28,629 bases of DNA from Anaerolineae bacterium (GTDB lineage Bacteria; Chloroflexota; Anaerolineae; 4572-78; J111): the NCBI GenBank assembly GCA_023151115.1, contig JAKLJP010000068.1, positions 1-28,629 of the forward strand. The letters run 5' to 3'. Made by a program: the position numbers and the translations under genes. Positions 8,761 to 18,133 of this stretch are shown one piece after another (positions within the stretch are counted from its first letter, which is position 1; every line of letters starts with the position of its first letter). The notes below the pieces were generated by a model. It searched no databases and was not told the origin of the DNA. It worked only from the letters and a program-made list of their open reading frames with translations.

Positions 8761-10104
8761 TCAGCCCAGCCGCTCTACAAAGCGGGCGCTGGTCAAGGCG
8801 CGCACCTGTTCCAGGCTGGCCCCGGGCATCAGTTCGGTCAGGGTTAACTGGCCGCCCGGATATTCAAACACGGCCAAATCGGTGATGACCACATTGACAG
8901 CGGCTATGGCCGTCAGCGGCAACGTACACTGCGGCACAATCTTCGGCTCACCATCACGGCTGGCGTGGGTCATAGTGATGATGAGCTTCTTGGCCCCCGA
9001 AGCCAGGTCCATGGCCCCACCCACTCCGAGCAGGGGTTTGCCCGGCACGGCCCAGTTAGCCAGGTTGGCCGACTCGTCCACTTGCAGACCGCCCATAATC
9101 GCCACATCCACGTGGCCGCCGCGAATCATGCCAAACGAAACTGCGCTGTCAAAATAGGATGCGCCTGGCAGGGCTGTGACCGGCTGCTTGCCGGCATTGA
9201 CCGGGTAATCCAACGCCCCGCCGCTTTCCGGGGCCGGGCCGACGCCCAACAGCCCGTTTTCGGTGTGTAGAATAATGCCGTGCTCGGGGGTGATCAAATC
9301 GGCCACCAGGGTGGGAATACCGATGCCCAGATTGACCACATCGCCTCGCTTTAACTCGTCAAAGGCGCGGCGAGCCATTGCCAGGCGGGTCGGGTCGGTT
9401 TCCTTGCCCGTCTCCACCGAGGCCGAAGTACCCAAATCCTCCAGCGTGGTGTGGGCCTGCACCAGATAATCCACAAAAATACCCGGCGTCACAATCTCAT
9501 CCGGCGACAATTGGCCCAGCGGAACAATCTCCTCCACTTCGGCAATGACCAGGTTGGCGGCAGTAGCCATCAGTGGATTGAAGTTACGCTCGGTCATCCG
9601 GTAAACCAAGTTGCCAGCGGTGTCGGCCCGCCAGGCCCGGATCAGGGCCACATCGGCTCGCAGCGCCGGCACAAATACCTGCTCAACACCATTAATGATT
9701 TTCTTTTCCCGTTCAGCCGTGATAAGCGTCCCCACGCCGGTGGGGGTGTAAACCCCGCCCAAGCCGGCCCCGCCAGCCCGAATCGCTTCAGCCAGCGATC
9801 CCTGCGGCAGCAGTTCTACCTCCAACTGTCCGTTCTGCACCGCCTGCACCGCTTCCCGGTTAGAGGTAAAGTAGGAGCCGATGGCTTTGCGTAATTGGCC
9901 GTTGCGCAGCAGCCGGCCCCCGCCCAGGCCCGGCTCGCCCACATTATTGGCAATCAAGGTCAAATTTTTTACGCCTCGCTCGGCCAGGGCGTGGAATAGA
10001 TGCACCGGGTTGCCGGTCATGCCAAAACCACCGGCCATAATGACGGCCCCATCGCTAATCAAGGCCGCCGCCTCGGTAACGGTTAAAACAGGTACGGTTT
10101 TCAT
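8761..10104 (-). CDS. Fused alpha-beta 3-oxoacid-type CoA-transferase
   Basis: This is a family I CoA-transferase in which both subunits are one 447-residue chain. Residues 1 to about 218 form the A part ([10 protein letters not shown], then [23 protein letters not shown]), a short linker follows, and about 239-447 form the B part ([14 protein letters not shown]). The catalytic glutamate is E282 in [11 protein letters not shown]. Sequence blocks such as [19 protein letters not shown] match the succinyl-CoA:3-ketoacid (SCOT) and acetoacetate transferase group. The fusion is usual for mitochondrial SCOT but less so for bacteria, where two genes are typical. ATG at 10104 is chosen over the upstream frame (to 10179) because AAGGAG precedes it by seven bases. 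The acyl substrate is not certain. Confidence 0.9.
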   Translation of the reverse strand: MKTVPVLTVTEAAALISDGAVIMAGGFGMTGNPVHLFHALAERGVKNLTLIANNVGEPGLGGGRLLRNGQLRKAIGSYFTSNREAVQAVQNGQLEVELLPQGSLAEAIRAGGAGLGGVYTPTGVGTLITAEREKKIINGVEQVFVPALRADVALIRAWRADTAGNLVYRMTERNFNPLMATAANLVIAEVEEIVPLGQLSPDEIVTPGIFVDYLVQAHTTLEDLGTSASVETGKETDPTRLAMARRAFDELKRGDVVNLGIGIPTLVADLITPEHGIILHTENGLLGVGPAPESGGALDYPVNAGKQPVTALPGASYFDSAVSFGMIRGGHVDVAIMGGLQVDESANLANWAVPGKPLLGVGGAMDLASGAKKLIITMTHASRDGEPKIVPQCTLPLTAIAAVNVVITDLAVFEYPGGQLTLTELMPGASLEQVRALTSARFVERLG

Positions 10105-10125
10105 GAGGTAGCTCCTTAAAAAATA

Positions 10126-10168
10126 GACCGGAGACCGGAGACCGAGAACATATATCCGGTCTTCGGTC
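10126..10168. repeat. Word hairpin B (GACCGGA words)
   Basis: GACCGGAGACCGG (10126-10138, itself part of three near-tandem GACCGGA words) pairs with CCGGTCTTCGGTC (10156-10168) at 12 of 13 positions. It sits in the leader of the CoA-transferase gene, just upstream of the ribosome-binding site. Confidence 0.7.
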
Positions 10169-10295
10169 ATCGCCGGCAAAGGATTTTTATTATTCTTGGG
10201 GATGATCTGCTGTCTTACCTCGATTCTACTCTCCCCGGCCTATCCGGGCAAAAGGGTGCGTTTCTTTTTTTTGATAGATATAAAATTTAGAGCAG

Positions 10296-10340
10296 GATTG
10301 ACAGAATTTAAGGATAATTTATCCTTTCATTCTGTCAATC
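10296..10340. repeat. Word hairpin C at the break of the ISL3 remnant
   Basis: GATTGACAGAAT (10296-10307) pairs perfectly with ATTCTGTCAATC (10329-10340). Inside it, AAGGAT pairs with ATCCTT around a five-base AATTT loop. The element starts two bases from the stop codon that ends the transposase fragment, so the homology break and the hairpin coincide. Confidence 0.8.
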
Positions 10341-10341
10341 A

Positions 10342-10816
10342 CTATCTTTGCACTTTAAGCCAAGCCCAATCGTCTACACCCAAGACGCGGGGACTTTGGA
10401 TGGCCAAGGCTGGCGTTTTGCGGATGAGCCGTAGCAAAGTGTCACTACTGGTCGTAATCGTCAGGTGTGGTGCCAGCTTGGCTCCGGCTTCACCTCCAAC
10501 GCATAGGCTGTCTGTTGTTGTCGAGTAGCCAAACGCAGCGTTCGACGAGTATAGCAGTCACCACCTTGGCAAATCGTTCAGCAAACGTCTTGTAGGAACA
10601 AGCCGGATTATCACAGAAAAAACGTTGGACCAGCACTTTAAGATAGACCGGCCACTCGGCCCACGGTAAATCGGCGACGGTACGGGTATAATGACTGTAG
10701 ACCCGTTGGGATCGGTGCGTACACCCTAGACAAAGAGCTTCAGTTTGGCCTGAACTGACGTGAGGTATCAGGGGTTTGAGAAAAAAGTACCATCCCGTCC
10801 AAATAAGCGGGGGCAA
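10342..10816 (-). pseudogene. ISL3-family transposase remnant, frameshifted and truncated
   Basis: The N-terminal part (frame ending at 10490) has the ISL3 zinc-finger region: CLGC, then RVYSHYTRTVADLPW and VQRFFCDNPACSYKTFAERF. Homology resumes in another frame near 10500 as GGEAGAKLAPHLTITTSSDT, then LIRKTPALAIQSPRVLGVDDWA, which contains the first Asp of the DDE triad (codons about 10366-10374). A stop follows at 10342, next to word hairpin C. The rest of the catalytic domain is missing. Residues before about 10756 do not look like the family, so the true 5' end is unclear. The gene is dead. Confidence 0.85.
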
Positions 10817-10894
10817 ATTGGAGCATCCGCCGGAGTTTGGTATAGTACAGGGCGAAATCAGATAGATGGAGTTCCAGGATTTAATCTTTCAACC

Positions 10895-10937
10895 ACGTGG
10901 TGCGTGGTTCAGTTATATTACGCACCACACACCACGT
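10895..10937. repeat. Word hairpin D (ACCACGT words)
   Basis: ACGTGGTGCGTGGT (10895-10908) pairs with ACCACACACCACGT (10924-10937) at 13 of 14 positions around a 15-base loop. Further ACCAC words flank it to about 10945. It lies in the gap between the ISL3 remnant and the ABC-F gene. Confidence 0.7.
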
Positions 10938-10993
10938 ACCACACACTCTAATAGACAAAGCAGATAAACATCGTACAACCTTTTAGCGGACCG

Positions 10994-11039
10994 GGCTCCC
11001 ACGCCGTCGCTTGGCCGGGCGTGGGAGCCGTCGCTGCTA
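10994..11039. repeat. Partial third copy of the four-hairpin repeat (hairpin 1 only)
   Basis: A 12-bp stem GGCTCCCACGCC (10994-11005) / GGCGTGGGAGCC (11018-11029) is followed directly by GTCGCTGCTA. The same ten bases follow hairpin 1 of the copy at 23883-24044 (23921-23930). The loop is longer than in the other copies, so membership in the family is tentative. Confidence 0.5.
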
Positions 11040-11078
11040 CAATGATAGTATGACTTTTAAGTGATTTGTCTATAAGAG

Positions 11079-11141
11079 CCTATCCGAAAACCTTTGTCAT
11101 CGGCTGGCATAGGGATGCCAACCTACGGGTTTTCGGATAGG
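11079..11141. repeat. 63-base inverted-repeat element upstream of ettA
   Basis: A perfect 14-bp stem, CCTATCCGAAAACC (11079-11092) with GGTTTTCGGATAGG (11128-11141), encloses a second small hairpin, TGGCAT/ATGCCA (11105-11120). It lies 49 bases before the ATG of the ABC-F gene. It could be a miniature inverted-repeat element or an mRNA leader structure; no T-run follows. Confidence 0.75.
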
Positions 11142-11190
11142 TACTAAGAACTCACATTTTATTTTCCTGGAATTGCCTAAAAGGACAGTT

Positions 11191-12870
<1,680 letters not shown>

Positions 12871-12902
12871 GCGCGAGAGAAAACAGGGTTAAATATAGCA
12901 CT

Positions 12903-13009
12903 CCAGAAAAGTTCTCGCTGTTAAAACAAGTAGCAGGTAGCAAGGTAGCAAACCATCGCCTGCTACATGCTACCCTGCTACTTTGATCGTTAAGAAAGAA
13001 TTTTTCTGG
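12903..13009. repeat. Nested inverted repeat with word hairpin E (GGTAGCA words)
   Basis: CCAGAAAAGTTCT (12903-12915) and AGAATTTTTCTGG (12997-13009) pair at 12 of 13 positions. Inside, near-tandem GTAGCA words (12928-12950) face their approximate reverse complement (12961-12983) across a 10-base loop. It follows the ettA stop and precedes the convergent dehydratase stop. It could act as a bidirectional barrier but has no T-run. Confidence 0.75.
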
Positions 13010-13036
13010 ACATCTTTACTGGCCTTGACTAAGCCT

Positions 13037-14755
13037 CTAAAATTTAGGCTGCTTGACCGCCTGAACCGGGTCGGCCCCGCGCAGAAAATCAAAATCACAG
13101 CCAAGCGGGGCTTGCTGCACGTGCTCAAGGTAGAGTTGGCCGTACCCCCTCTTGAAAGCTAAAGAAGGTTTCCGCCAGGCCAACCGGCGCTTTTCTAATT
13201 CGGCCTCGCCGACATGCAAGTGGAGTTTCCGCGCCGCCAGGTCCAACTCAATCTCATCGCCATCTTGAACCAGGGCCAGCGGCCCGCCAATGGCGCTCTC
13301 CGGCGCAACGTGCAGCACAATCGTGCCGAAGGCGGTGCCGCTCATGCGGGCGTCGGAAATACGCACCATATCGCGCACCCCTTGTTTCAACAGTTTAGCC
13401 GGGATAGGGAAATTGCCCACTTCCGGCATCCCCGGTCCACCCACCGGCCCTACGTTTTGTAACACCAAAATATGATCTTCCGTAACTTCAAGGTCAGGGT
13501 CATTGAGGCGGGCTTGCAGGTCGGCCATATTCCGAAACACGACCGCTTGACCTCGATGCTGGCATAAGCGGGGCGTGGCCGCAGCATGCTTGATCACCGC
13601 CCCCTCAGGAGCCAGGTTGCCATGAAGCACAGCCAGGCCGCCTTCGGCCTGAAGCGGCTCTGCCAAAGGACGGATAACGTCGTGATTATGCCAGGGGGCG
13701 TCCTTTACATTTTCGGCCAGGGAAGCGCCGGTTACGGTCAGAGCTCCACCGTGCAGCAGGGGCAGCAGTTGCCTGAGCACCGCCGGAATGCCGCCCGCAT
13801 AAAACAAATCTTCCATTTGATAGCGGCCAATGGGCCGCAGGTTGACCAACAAGGGGGTCCGCTGGCTGATTTCGTCAAAGAGAGCCAGCGGTAGTTCAAT
13901 CCCCAGCCGTCCGGCGATGGCCGGCAGGTGAACGACGGCATTGGTGCTGCCGCCCAGGGTGCACAGCAGGGTAATGGCGTTTTCAAAGGCCGGCCGGGTC
14001 ATAATCTGCGAGGGAGTTATGCCTTCACGGGCCAGGGCCACCATCCGCCGTCCCGACGCCTCGGCTAAGCGTAACCGGCGAGCATCGGGGGCCGGGATGG
14101 CGCCGTTGCCCGGTAAAGCCATGCCCAGGGCTTCGGTGAGCGCATTCATGGTCGAGGCCGTGCCCATGACCATACAGTGACCACTGCTGCGGACAATGCC
14201 ATCTTCTATTTCCCGGTAGGTCGTTTCGTCCAGGGTTCCCGCCTGATATTCGGCGGTGAGGCGGCGGCAGTCGGTGCAAGCGCCCAGGATTTGGCCTTGA
14301 TAGTGGCCGTCCAACATGGGGCCGCCGCTGACGACGATGGCGGGTATGTCGGCGCTGGCTGCCCCCATCAAGGCGGCGGGGACGGTTTTATCGCAGCCTA
14401 CCAGCAACACCACACCATCCAACGGCTGGGCGCGAATCATTTCTTCGGTGTCCATTGCCGCTAGATTGCGATACAGCATGGAAGTGGGGTGGATAAAAAT
14501 ATCGTTCAGCGAGATGGTGGGAAATTCCAGGGGAAAGCCGCCCGTCTGCCACACTCCCCGCTTGACCGCCTCGGCCAGTTCGCGGAAATGGCGGTGGCAG
14601 TTGTTCAACTCGCTGAAGGTATTGCAGATACCAATTACCGGCCGGCTCAGGTCCAGGTCATCGTACCCCATAGATTTGAAAAAGGCGCGGTGGGTAAAGC
14701 CGGCCACCCCGCTTTCGTTAAAAAAGGTTTGGCTGCGATTCATCTCATTATCCAT
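13037..14755 (-). CDS. IlvD/EDD-family dehydratase, probably sugar-acid dehydratase
   Basis: This family removes water from dihydroxy acids using an iron-sulfur cluster and Mg2+. The 572-residue protein has the expected cysteines: C44 in GICNTFSEL, C121 in VGCDKT (with K123, the likely carbamylated lysine) and C194 in SGHCMVMGTAST. It also has the catalytic serine motif DARMSGT. The strings LAEAVKRGVW, GGFPLEFP and MLYRNLAAMD resemble the arabonate/xylonate dehydratase branch more than valine-pathway IlvD. The context (SDR, sugar kinases, aldolase, sugar ABC transporter) supports a sugar-acid substrate giving a 2-keto-3-deoxy acid. Two close ATG codons (14755, 14743) are possible starts; neither has a strong ribosome site. 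Branch choice is by eye. Confidence 0.88.
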   Translation of the reverse strand: MDNEMNRSQTFFNESGVAGFTHRAFFKSMGYDDLDLSRPVIGICNTFSELNNCHRHFRELAEAVKRGVWQTGGFPLEFPTISLNDIFIHPTSMLYRNLAAMDTEEMIRAQPLDGVVLLVGCDKTVPAALMGAASADIPAIVVSGGPMLDGHYQGQILGACTDCRRLTAEYQAGTLDETTYREIEDGIVRSSGHCMVMGTASTMNALTEALGMALPGNGAIPAPDARRLRLAEASGRRMVALAREGITPSQIMTRPAFENAITLLCTLGGSTNAVVHLPAIAGRLGIELPLALFDEISQRTPLLVNLRPIGRYQMEDLFYAGGIPAVLRQLLPLLHGGALTVTGASLAENVKDAPWHNHDVIRPLAEPLQAEGGLAVLHGNLAPEGAVIKHAAATPRLCQHRGQAVVFRNMADLQARLNDPDLEVTEDHILVLQNVGPVGGPGMPEVGNFPIPAKLLKQGVRDMVRISDARMSGTAFGTIVLHVAPESAIGGPLALVQDGDEIELDLAARKLHLHVGEAELEKRRLAWRKPSLAFKRGYGQLYLEHVQQAPLGCDFDFLRGADPVQAVKQPKF

Positions 14756-14772
14756 AGTTACTACTCAGGTTC

Positions 14773-14887
14773 ATGTCATCCTTCGACAAGCTCAGGACAG
14801 GTTTCGAGACCGAAGGTCGAGAAATCTTCTTGGCGCAACCCATGAAAGTAAGGTGTCGGGGATTTCTCCCTGCGGTCGAAATGACAT
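14773..14887. repeat. GTCATTTCGA-type inverted-repeat element, copy 1
   Basis: The ends ATGTCATCCTTCGA and TCGAAATGACAT are near-inverted copies. Inside, GAGAAATC (14819-14826) faces GATTTCTC (14861-14868). CTTCGACAAGCTCAGGACAG, a string frequent in bacterial intergenic repeats, forms the left half. It fills the gap between the SDR stop and the dehydratase start. A second copy lies at 18027-18125. Confidence 0.75.
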
Positions 14888-14889
14888 AC

Positions 14890-15657
14890 TTAAGCCATCG
14901 CAAACCCGGCATCAACCACCAACGTTTGGCGGGTGATGGGTTTGGAGGCGTCCGAAGCCAGGAAAAGGTAAGAGGGGGCGAGGTCTTCGGGGGTAAGGTA
15001 CATGGGCAGGATTTGCTGTTCGTTAAAGAGTTTAGCCTGAATCTCCGGCGTGACCATTTCTCGGAGTTGGCGTTCCGTCATCACCCAGCCGGGGGCCAGG
15101 GCATTGACCCGAATGAAATGTTGGCCTACCTCACGGGCCAGTGATCTGACCATGCCGATAATCGCCGCTTTGGTGGCATTGTAAGCGGTGAGGTTGGGAA
15201 AAGCAATCCAGAATTGATGCGAGGTGGTCATGATGATGCTGCCGCCGCCGGCCTTAATCATGCCGGGAATAAGTTCCCGGCAGGTAATGAAGTAGTGCCT
15301 CACGTTAAGTTTGAAGAGGTCATCCCACTGGGTCTCGCTCATTTCGACCAAATTGTAGCGGGGATCATAGCCGGCATTGTTAATCAAGACGTTGACCGTG
15401 CCCAGTTCTTGCTGCACTTGTTGGAGCACGGCTACCAAGTGTTCGGTTTCGGTCAGGTCAACCTGATAAAAATGAACATCACCTCCCTCAGCCCGGCATT
15501 TTTCTAATAAAGCGTGGGCGCTGGCGGCATCTTTATCCAAAATGGTAACGCGCGAGCCTTGTCGGGCAAAGGCCGGGGTAACGCCGCCGCCAATTCCACC
15601 CGCGCCGCCGGTAATCAAAACATGCTTGCCTTTGAGGTCGTCATAGGTTACACTCAT
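14890..15657 (-). CDS. Short-chain dehydrogenase/reductase
   Basis: This is a classical SDR of 255 residues. It has the nucleotide motif TGGAGGIG (residues 16-23), NNAG at 93-96, and the catalytic S146, Y159 and K163 (in YNATKAA), then the usual NALAPGWVMTERQ. The reaction is NAD(P)-dependent oxidation or reduction of a hydroxyl; in this setting a sugar or polyol dehydrogenase is the best guess. The open frame runs to 15789, but the added N-terminus is encoded by repeat DNA. ATG at 15657 is preferred, with AGGAGG ten bases before it. It lies between the FGGY kinases and the dehydratase, all on the same strand. Confidence 0.92.
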   Translation of the reverse strand: MSVTYDDLKGKHVLITGGAGGIGGGVTPAFARQGSRVTILDKDAASAHALLEKCRAEGGDVHFYQVDLTETEHLVAVLQQVQQELGTVNVLINNAGYDPRYNLVEMSETQWDDLFKLNVRHYFITCRELIPGMIKAGGGSIIMTTSHQFWIAFPNLTAYNATKAAIIGMVRSLAREVGQHFIRVNALAPGWVMTERQLREMVTPEIQAKLFNEQQILPMYLTPEDLAPSYLFLASDASKPITRQTLVVDAGFAMA

Positions 15658-15735
15658 GGCGCAATTTCCTCCTAAACTGTTTGGCAAAAGCCGCCGCGCA
15701 GACTTGTTCTGGCGGTTATAATAAAGTAAAATCGT

Positions 15736-15792
15736 GGATTGGAATTGATAAAGGGAGAGGGTTAGGGTGAGGGCCACCCCTTCATCCAATCC
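15736..15792. repeat. Inverted repeat with GGGAGAGGGTTAGGGTGAGGG core
   Basis: GGATTGGA (15736-15743) and TCCAATCC (15785-15792) flank a purine-rich core of GGG-containing words (about 15751-15773). It lies in the divergent space between the SDR and Dabb genes, where a promoter is expected. The core string is common in intergenic DNA of many bacteria. Confidence 0.6.
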
Positions 15793-15826
15793 TTAAAATA
15801 ATACCATACACCAAAGGAATCCCACA

Positions 15827-16168
15827 ATGACCAACCCATCCCCCAACCCACCCGCCAGAGTTCTGCGCCACGTTGTCTTATTTGCCTTCAACGAAACCGC
15901 TGGCCCGGAAGAGATTCACGGTATCGAGCAGGCGTTTAGCGCGTTGCCTGCCCAGATCGAGGCGATCCACGCTTTTGAGTGGGGTATTAATGTCAGCTTC
16001 GAGAATCTGAGTCAGGGTTTTAGCCACTGCTTTCTGGTCACGTTCCTCAGCGAAGCCGAGCGGGACAGTTACTTGCCCCATCCAGCCCACCAGGCGTTTG
16101 TAGCCCGGCTCCAACCGTATCTGGCTAAAGCGCTGGTCTTTGATTACTGGGCGGGAGATGATGCGTGA
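15827..16168 (+). CDS. Dabb-domain (stress-responsive alpha/beta barrel) protein
   Basis: The 113-residue product is a single Dabb domain (PF07876-like). It begins RVLRHVVLFAFNE (H15 in the conserved HxVxFxF pattern) and carries the YLPHPAHQAF motif (residues 82-91), followed by an amphipathic helix and a final strand (ALVFDYW). Members are small dimeric barrels; some catalyse isomerisation or cyclisation, but for most the substrate is unknown. AAGGAA precedes the ATG by seven bases. It is divergent from the SDR and the only plus-strand gene inside the sugar locus, so it may share that locus's role, for example handling a reactive keto intermediate. That role is inference. Confidence 0.85.
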   Translation: MTNPSPNPPARVLRHVVLFAFNETAGPEEIHGIEQAFSALPAQIEAIHAFEWGINVSFENLSQGFSHCFLVTFLSEAERDSYLPHPAHQAFVARLQPYLAKALVFDYWAGDDA

Positions 16169-16395
16169 TACGTGACTTTTTATGCATCACGTTATCTCGC
16201 TCCCAAACTGGAGTTTGGGAGCGAGATTGCAAGCGAAACTCCGTTTCTATTGTCTTTTACAAACAGAGTTTGAGGGACAAGGACGTTTCTAATCAGGACG
16301 CGAAGCGAGAAACGAGCCTAAAATCGTTAGAGGGTGATGCGTGATACGTGAGGCGTAAGTGATCTTTTCACGTATCACGCATCACGCATCATGTC
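16157..16395. repeat. Composite repeat island with word hairpin F
   Basis: The word TGATGCGTGATACGTGA occurs at 16159-16175 (overlapping the Dabb stop) and again at 16335-16351. The second copy pairs perfectly over 17 bp with 16368-16384. Between them lie three hairpins: ATCTCGCTCCCAAACT and its exact reverse complement (16194-16209/16212-16227, 16 bp, two-base loop), AAACTCCGTTT/AAACAGAGTTT (16236-16246/16261-16271) and CGTTTCT/AGAAACG (16284-16290/16308-16314). The island fills the whole convergent gap between the Dabb and kinase genes. Confidence 0.8.
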
Positions 16396-16432
16396 TCCCT
16401 ATCATCTAGCCAAAATAAAAATCAAGGCTGCT

Positions 16433-17971
16433 TTAAGACTGCAACTGGTAAATCGTATGATGCAGCGGCTTGAGGGTCAGGTAAAGCTGCTGGTAAACCT
16501 GGCGGAAACATTTATCATACAGCGCGGCCTCGGCAGGGTTTGGCTCCACCAGGGTATGGTTGGGGCGAAGCTGCTGCAAGGCTGAGGGCAGGTCGGCATA
16601 CACACCCGCGCCCAGACCGCCCAGGATGGCTGCACCCAGGCTGGTGGCCTCGGCGACGGTGGCGACGGTGATAGGCCGGTTGAAAACAGCCGCTTTGATG
16701 CGCATCAACAGGTGATTGCGAGTGCTGCCCCCGATAGCGTAGATATGGCGGGGCGGCTTTACCTCCGGATAAGCAAACAAAGGCTCCAACGCATAACGGC
16801 AATCATAGGCCAACCCCTCGAGGACGGCCCGGAAAAGGACGCCCCGGCTGGCATCGGTGCTGAGGCCGATAAACACTCCCCGGCCCTTGGGGTCGTAATG
16901 GGGTGTATTGGCCAGGCGCAGGTGAGGCATAAAGTAAACGCCCAGGCTGCCCGGCGCAACGGCTTCGGCCTCCCGGATCAGCGTGGCGTAATCCAGGTTG
17001 CGTCCCATCATGTCTCTAAACCACTCCACACTGGCCCCCGACGTAAAACCCGAGGTAGTGACATAGTAACGGCCCGGAACCGCATGCGCCCCTTGAGCGT
17101 AACCCTGGCGGCAAACCAATGGGTCACTGATGGGTTGGTCGAGCGGGATAAAAACCGGCTCCGAGGTGCCCATCGAGTCCATAATATCGCCGGGCTGGAT
17201 GACCCCAATCGCCAGCGCCCCACAAATGTGATCGTGTCCCCCGGCGGCTACCTGGGCGCTAACCGGCAAGCCGGTGACGGCGGCGGCTTCCGGCGTAACC
17301 GGCCCCAGGCGCGTCCCGCTGTCACACAGCGGGGCAAACAGGCTGGGCGAAAGCGCCAAATCTTGCAGCAAGGGGATGTCCCATTCCCGGCGGCGCAAAT
17401 TCAAGGCGATGACCCGGCAGGCCAGCGAGTAATCGGTCGCCTGGACCCCACTCAGGCGGTAGGCAATATAATCGGCCACGTTGAGCCAGCGCACGGTCCG
17501 GCTGAAGGCCGCCGGTTCATTTTCTTTAAACCAGAGCAGTTTGCACAACCCAAAGATAGGCTGTAAGGGCATGCCCGAAATCTGGAACATGCGTTCCGGG
17601 CCAATGGTGCGCTCCAACCATTCAACCTGGGGTTGGGTGCGCCGGTCAAACCAGGCAATGGCCTGATAAGTGGGCTGATTGTGGGCGTCGAGGGGAATGG
17701 CCGTTTCGGCCATACTGGCAATGGCGATGCCGGCAATACGCTCAGGCCGGTTCAGTTGGCCGGTAGCCTGGCGTAAAACGGCGGCAGCGCCCTGCCACAA
17801 CTCTTCCGGCTGATAATAAGCCCAGCCGGGCTGGGGGTAATAGGTGGGGGTGGGCATACTGGCCTGCACGACCGGCTGCCCGGCCAGGTCAAAGATAACG
17901 GCTTTGATGTTGGTGGTGCCCACATCTATTCCGGCCAGCAAGGGGCCGGTTTGATTCTCGGCAGATGACAA
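16433..17971 (-). CDS. FGGY-family carbohydrate kinase (distal paralogue)
   Basis: FGGY kinases phosphorylate sugars, polyols or keto-sugars with ATP. The 512-residue product has the N-terminal phosphate loop GIDVGTTNIKAVIFD, the probable catalytic base D247 in GGHDHICGA, and the C-terminal ATP-site region AIGGSTRNHLLMRIKA followed by EATSLGAAILGGLGAGVY. It resembles the xylulokinase/gluconokinase side of the family rather than glycerol kinase; substrate is not readable. It starts with TTG, with GGAG eight bases upstream. It is clearly a duplicate of the gene at 18134-19660: nearly every block aligns without gaps, including the shared end HTIYQLQ. Confidence 0.92.
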   Translation of the reverse strand: MSSAENQTGPLLAGIDVGTTNIKAVIFDLAGQPVVQASMPTPTYYPQPGWAYYQPEELWQGAAAVLRQATGQLNRPERIAGIAIASMAETAIPLDAHNQPTYQAIAWFDRRTQPQVEWLERTIGPERMFQISGMPLQPIFGLCKLLWFKENEPAAFSRTVRWLNVADYIAYRLSGVQATDYSLACRVIALNLRRREWDIPLLQDLALSPSLFAPLCDSGTRLGPVTPEAAAVTGLPVSAQVAAGGHDHICGALAIGVIQPGDIMDSMGTSEPVFIPLDQPISDPLVCRQGYAQGAHAVPGRYYVTTSGFTSGASVEWFRDMMGRNLDYATLIREAEAVAPGSLGVYFMPHLRLANTPHYDPKGRGVFIGLSTDASRGVLFRAVLEGLAYDCRYALEPLFAYPEVKPPRHIYAIGGSTRNHLLMRIKAAVFNRPITVATVAEATSLGAAILGGLGAGVYADLPSALQQLRPNHTLVEPNPAEAALYDKCFRQVYQQLYLTLKPLHHTIYQLQS

Positions 17972-18026
17972 GATTTTCTCCGGGTATCGTTTTTGGTTAA
18001 CTTTGGAGGTAACTACTCATCCCCTC

Positions 18027-18125
18027 ATGTCATTTCGAGGCTAAAAGCCGAGAAATCTCCTCGGCCGTTGTCTGCAAACCACGGCTGAGAAGATTTCTCG
18101 CTGCTAACGTCGCTCGAAAGGACAT
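18027..18125. repeat. GTCATTTCGA-type inverted-repeat element, copy 2
   Basis: ATGTCATTTCGA (18027-18038) and TCGAAAGGACAT (18114-18125) are near-inverted ends. Inside, GAGAAATCT (18050-18058) pairs perfectly with AGATTTCTC (18091-18099), and CCGT/ACGG words sit further in. It separates the two kinase genes and has the same layout as 14773-14887. Confidence 0.75.
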
Positions 18126-18133
18126 GGCTGAAG

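Noticed and set aside
10196..10528. 110-codon plus-strand frame
   Set aside because: It runs antisense to the ISL3 remnant; the minus strand carries the recognisable transposase motifs.
13037..14755. Biosynthetic dihydroxy-acid dehydratase IlvD
   Set aside because: No other branched-chain amino-acid gene is nearby, and sequence blocks and context favour the sugar-acid branch; not fully excluded.
14316..14936. 206-codon plus-strand frame opposite the dehydratase
   Set aside because: Runs antisense to a clear dehydratase and into a repeat element; the product has no recognisable domain.
16712..17566. 284-codon plus-strand frame opposite the first FGGY kinase, and a similar one at 18926-19771
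   Set aside because: Both mirror the duplicated kinases at the same relative place, so they arise from codon bias of the duplicates, not from genes.
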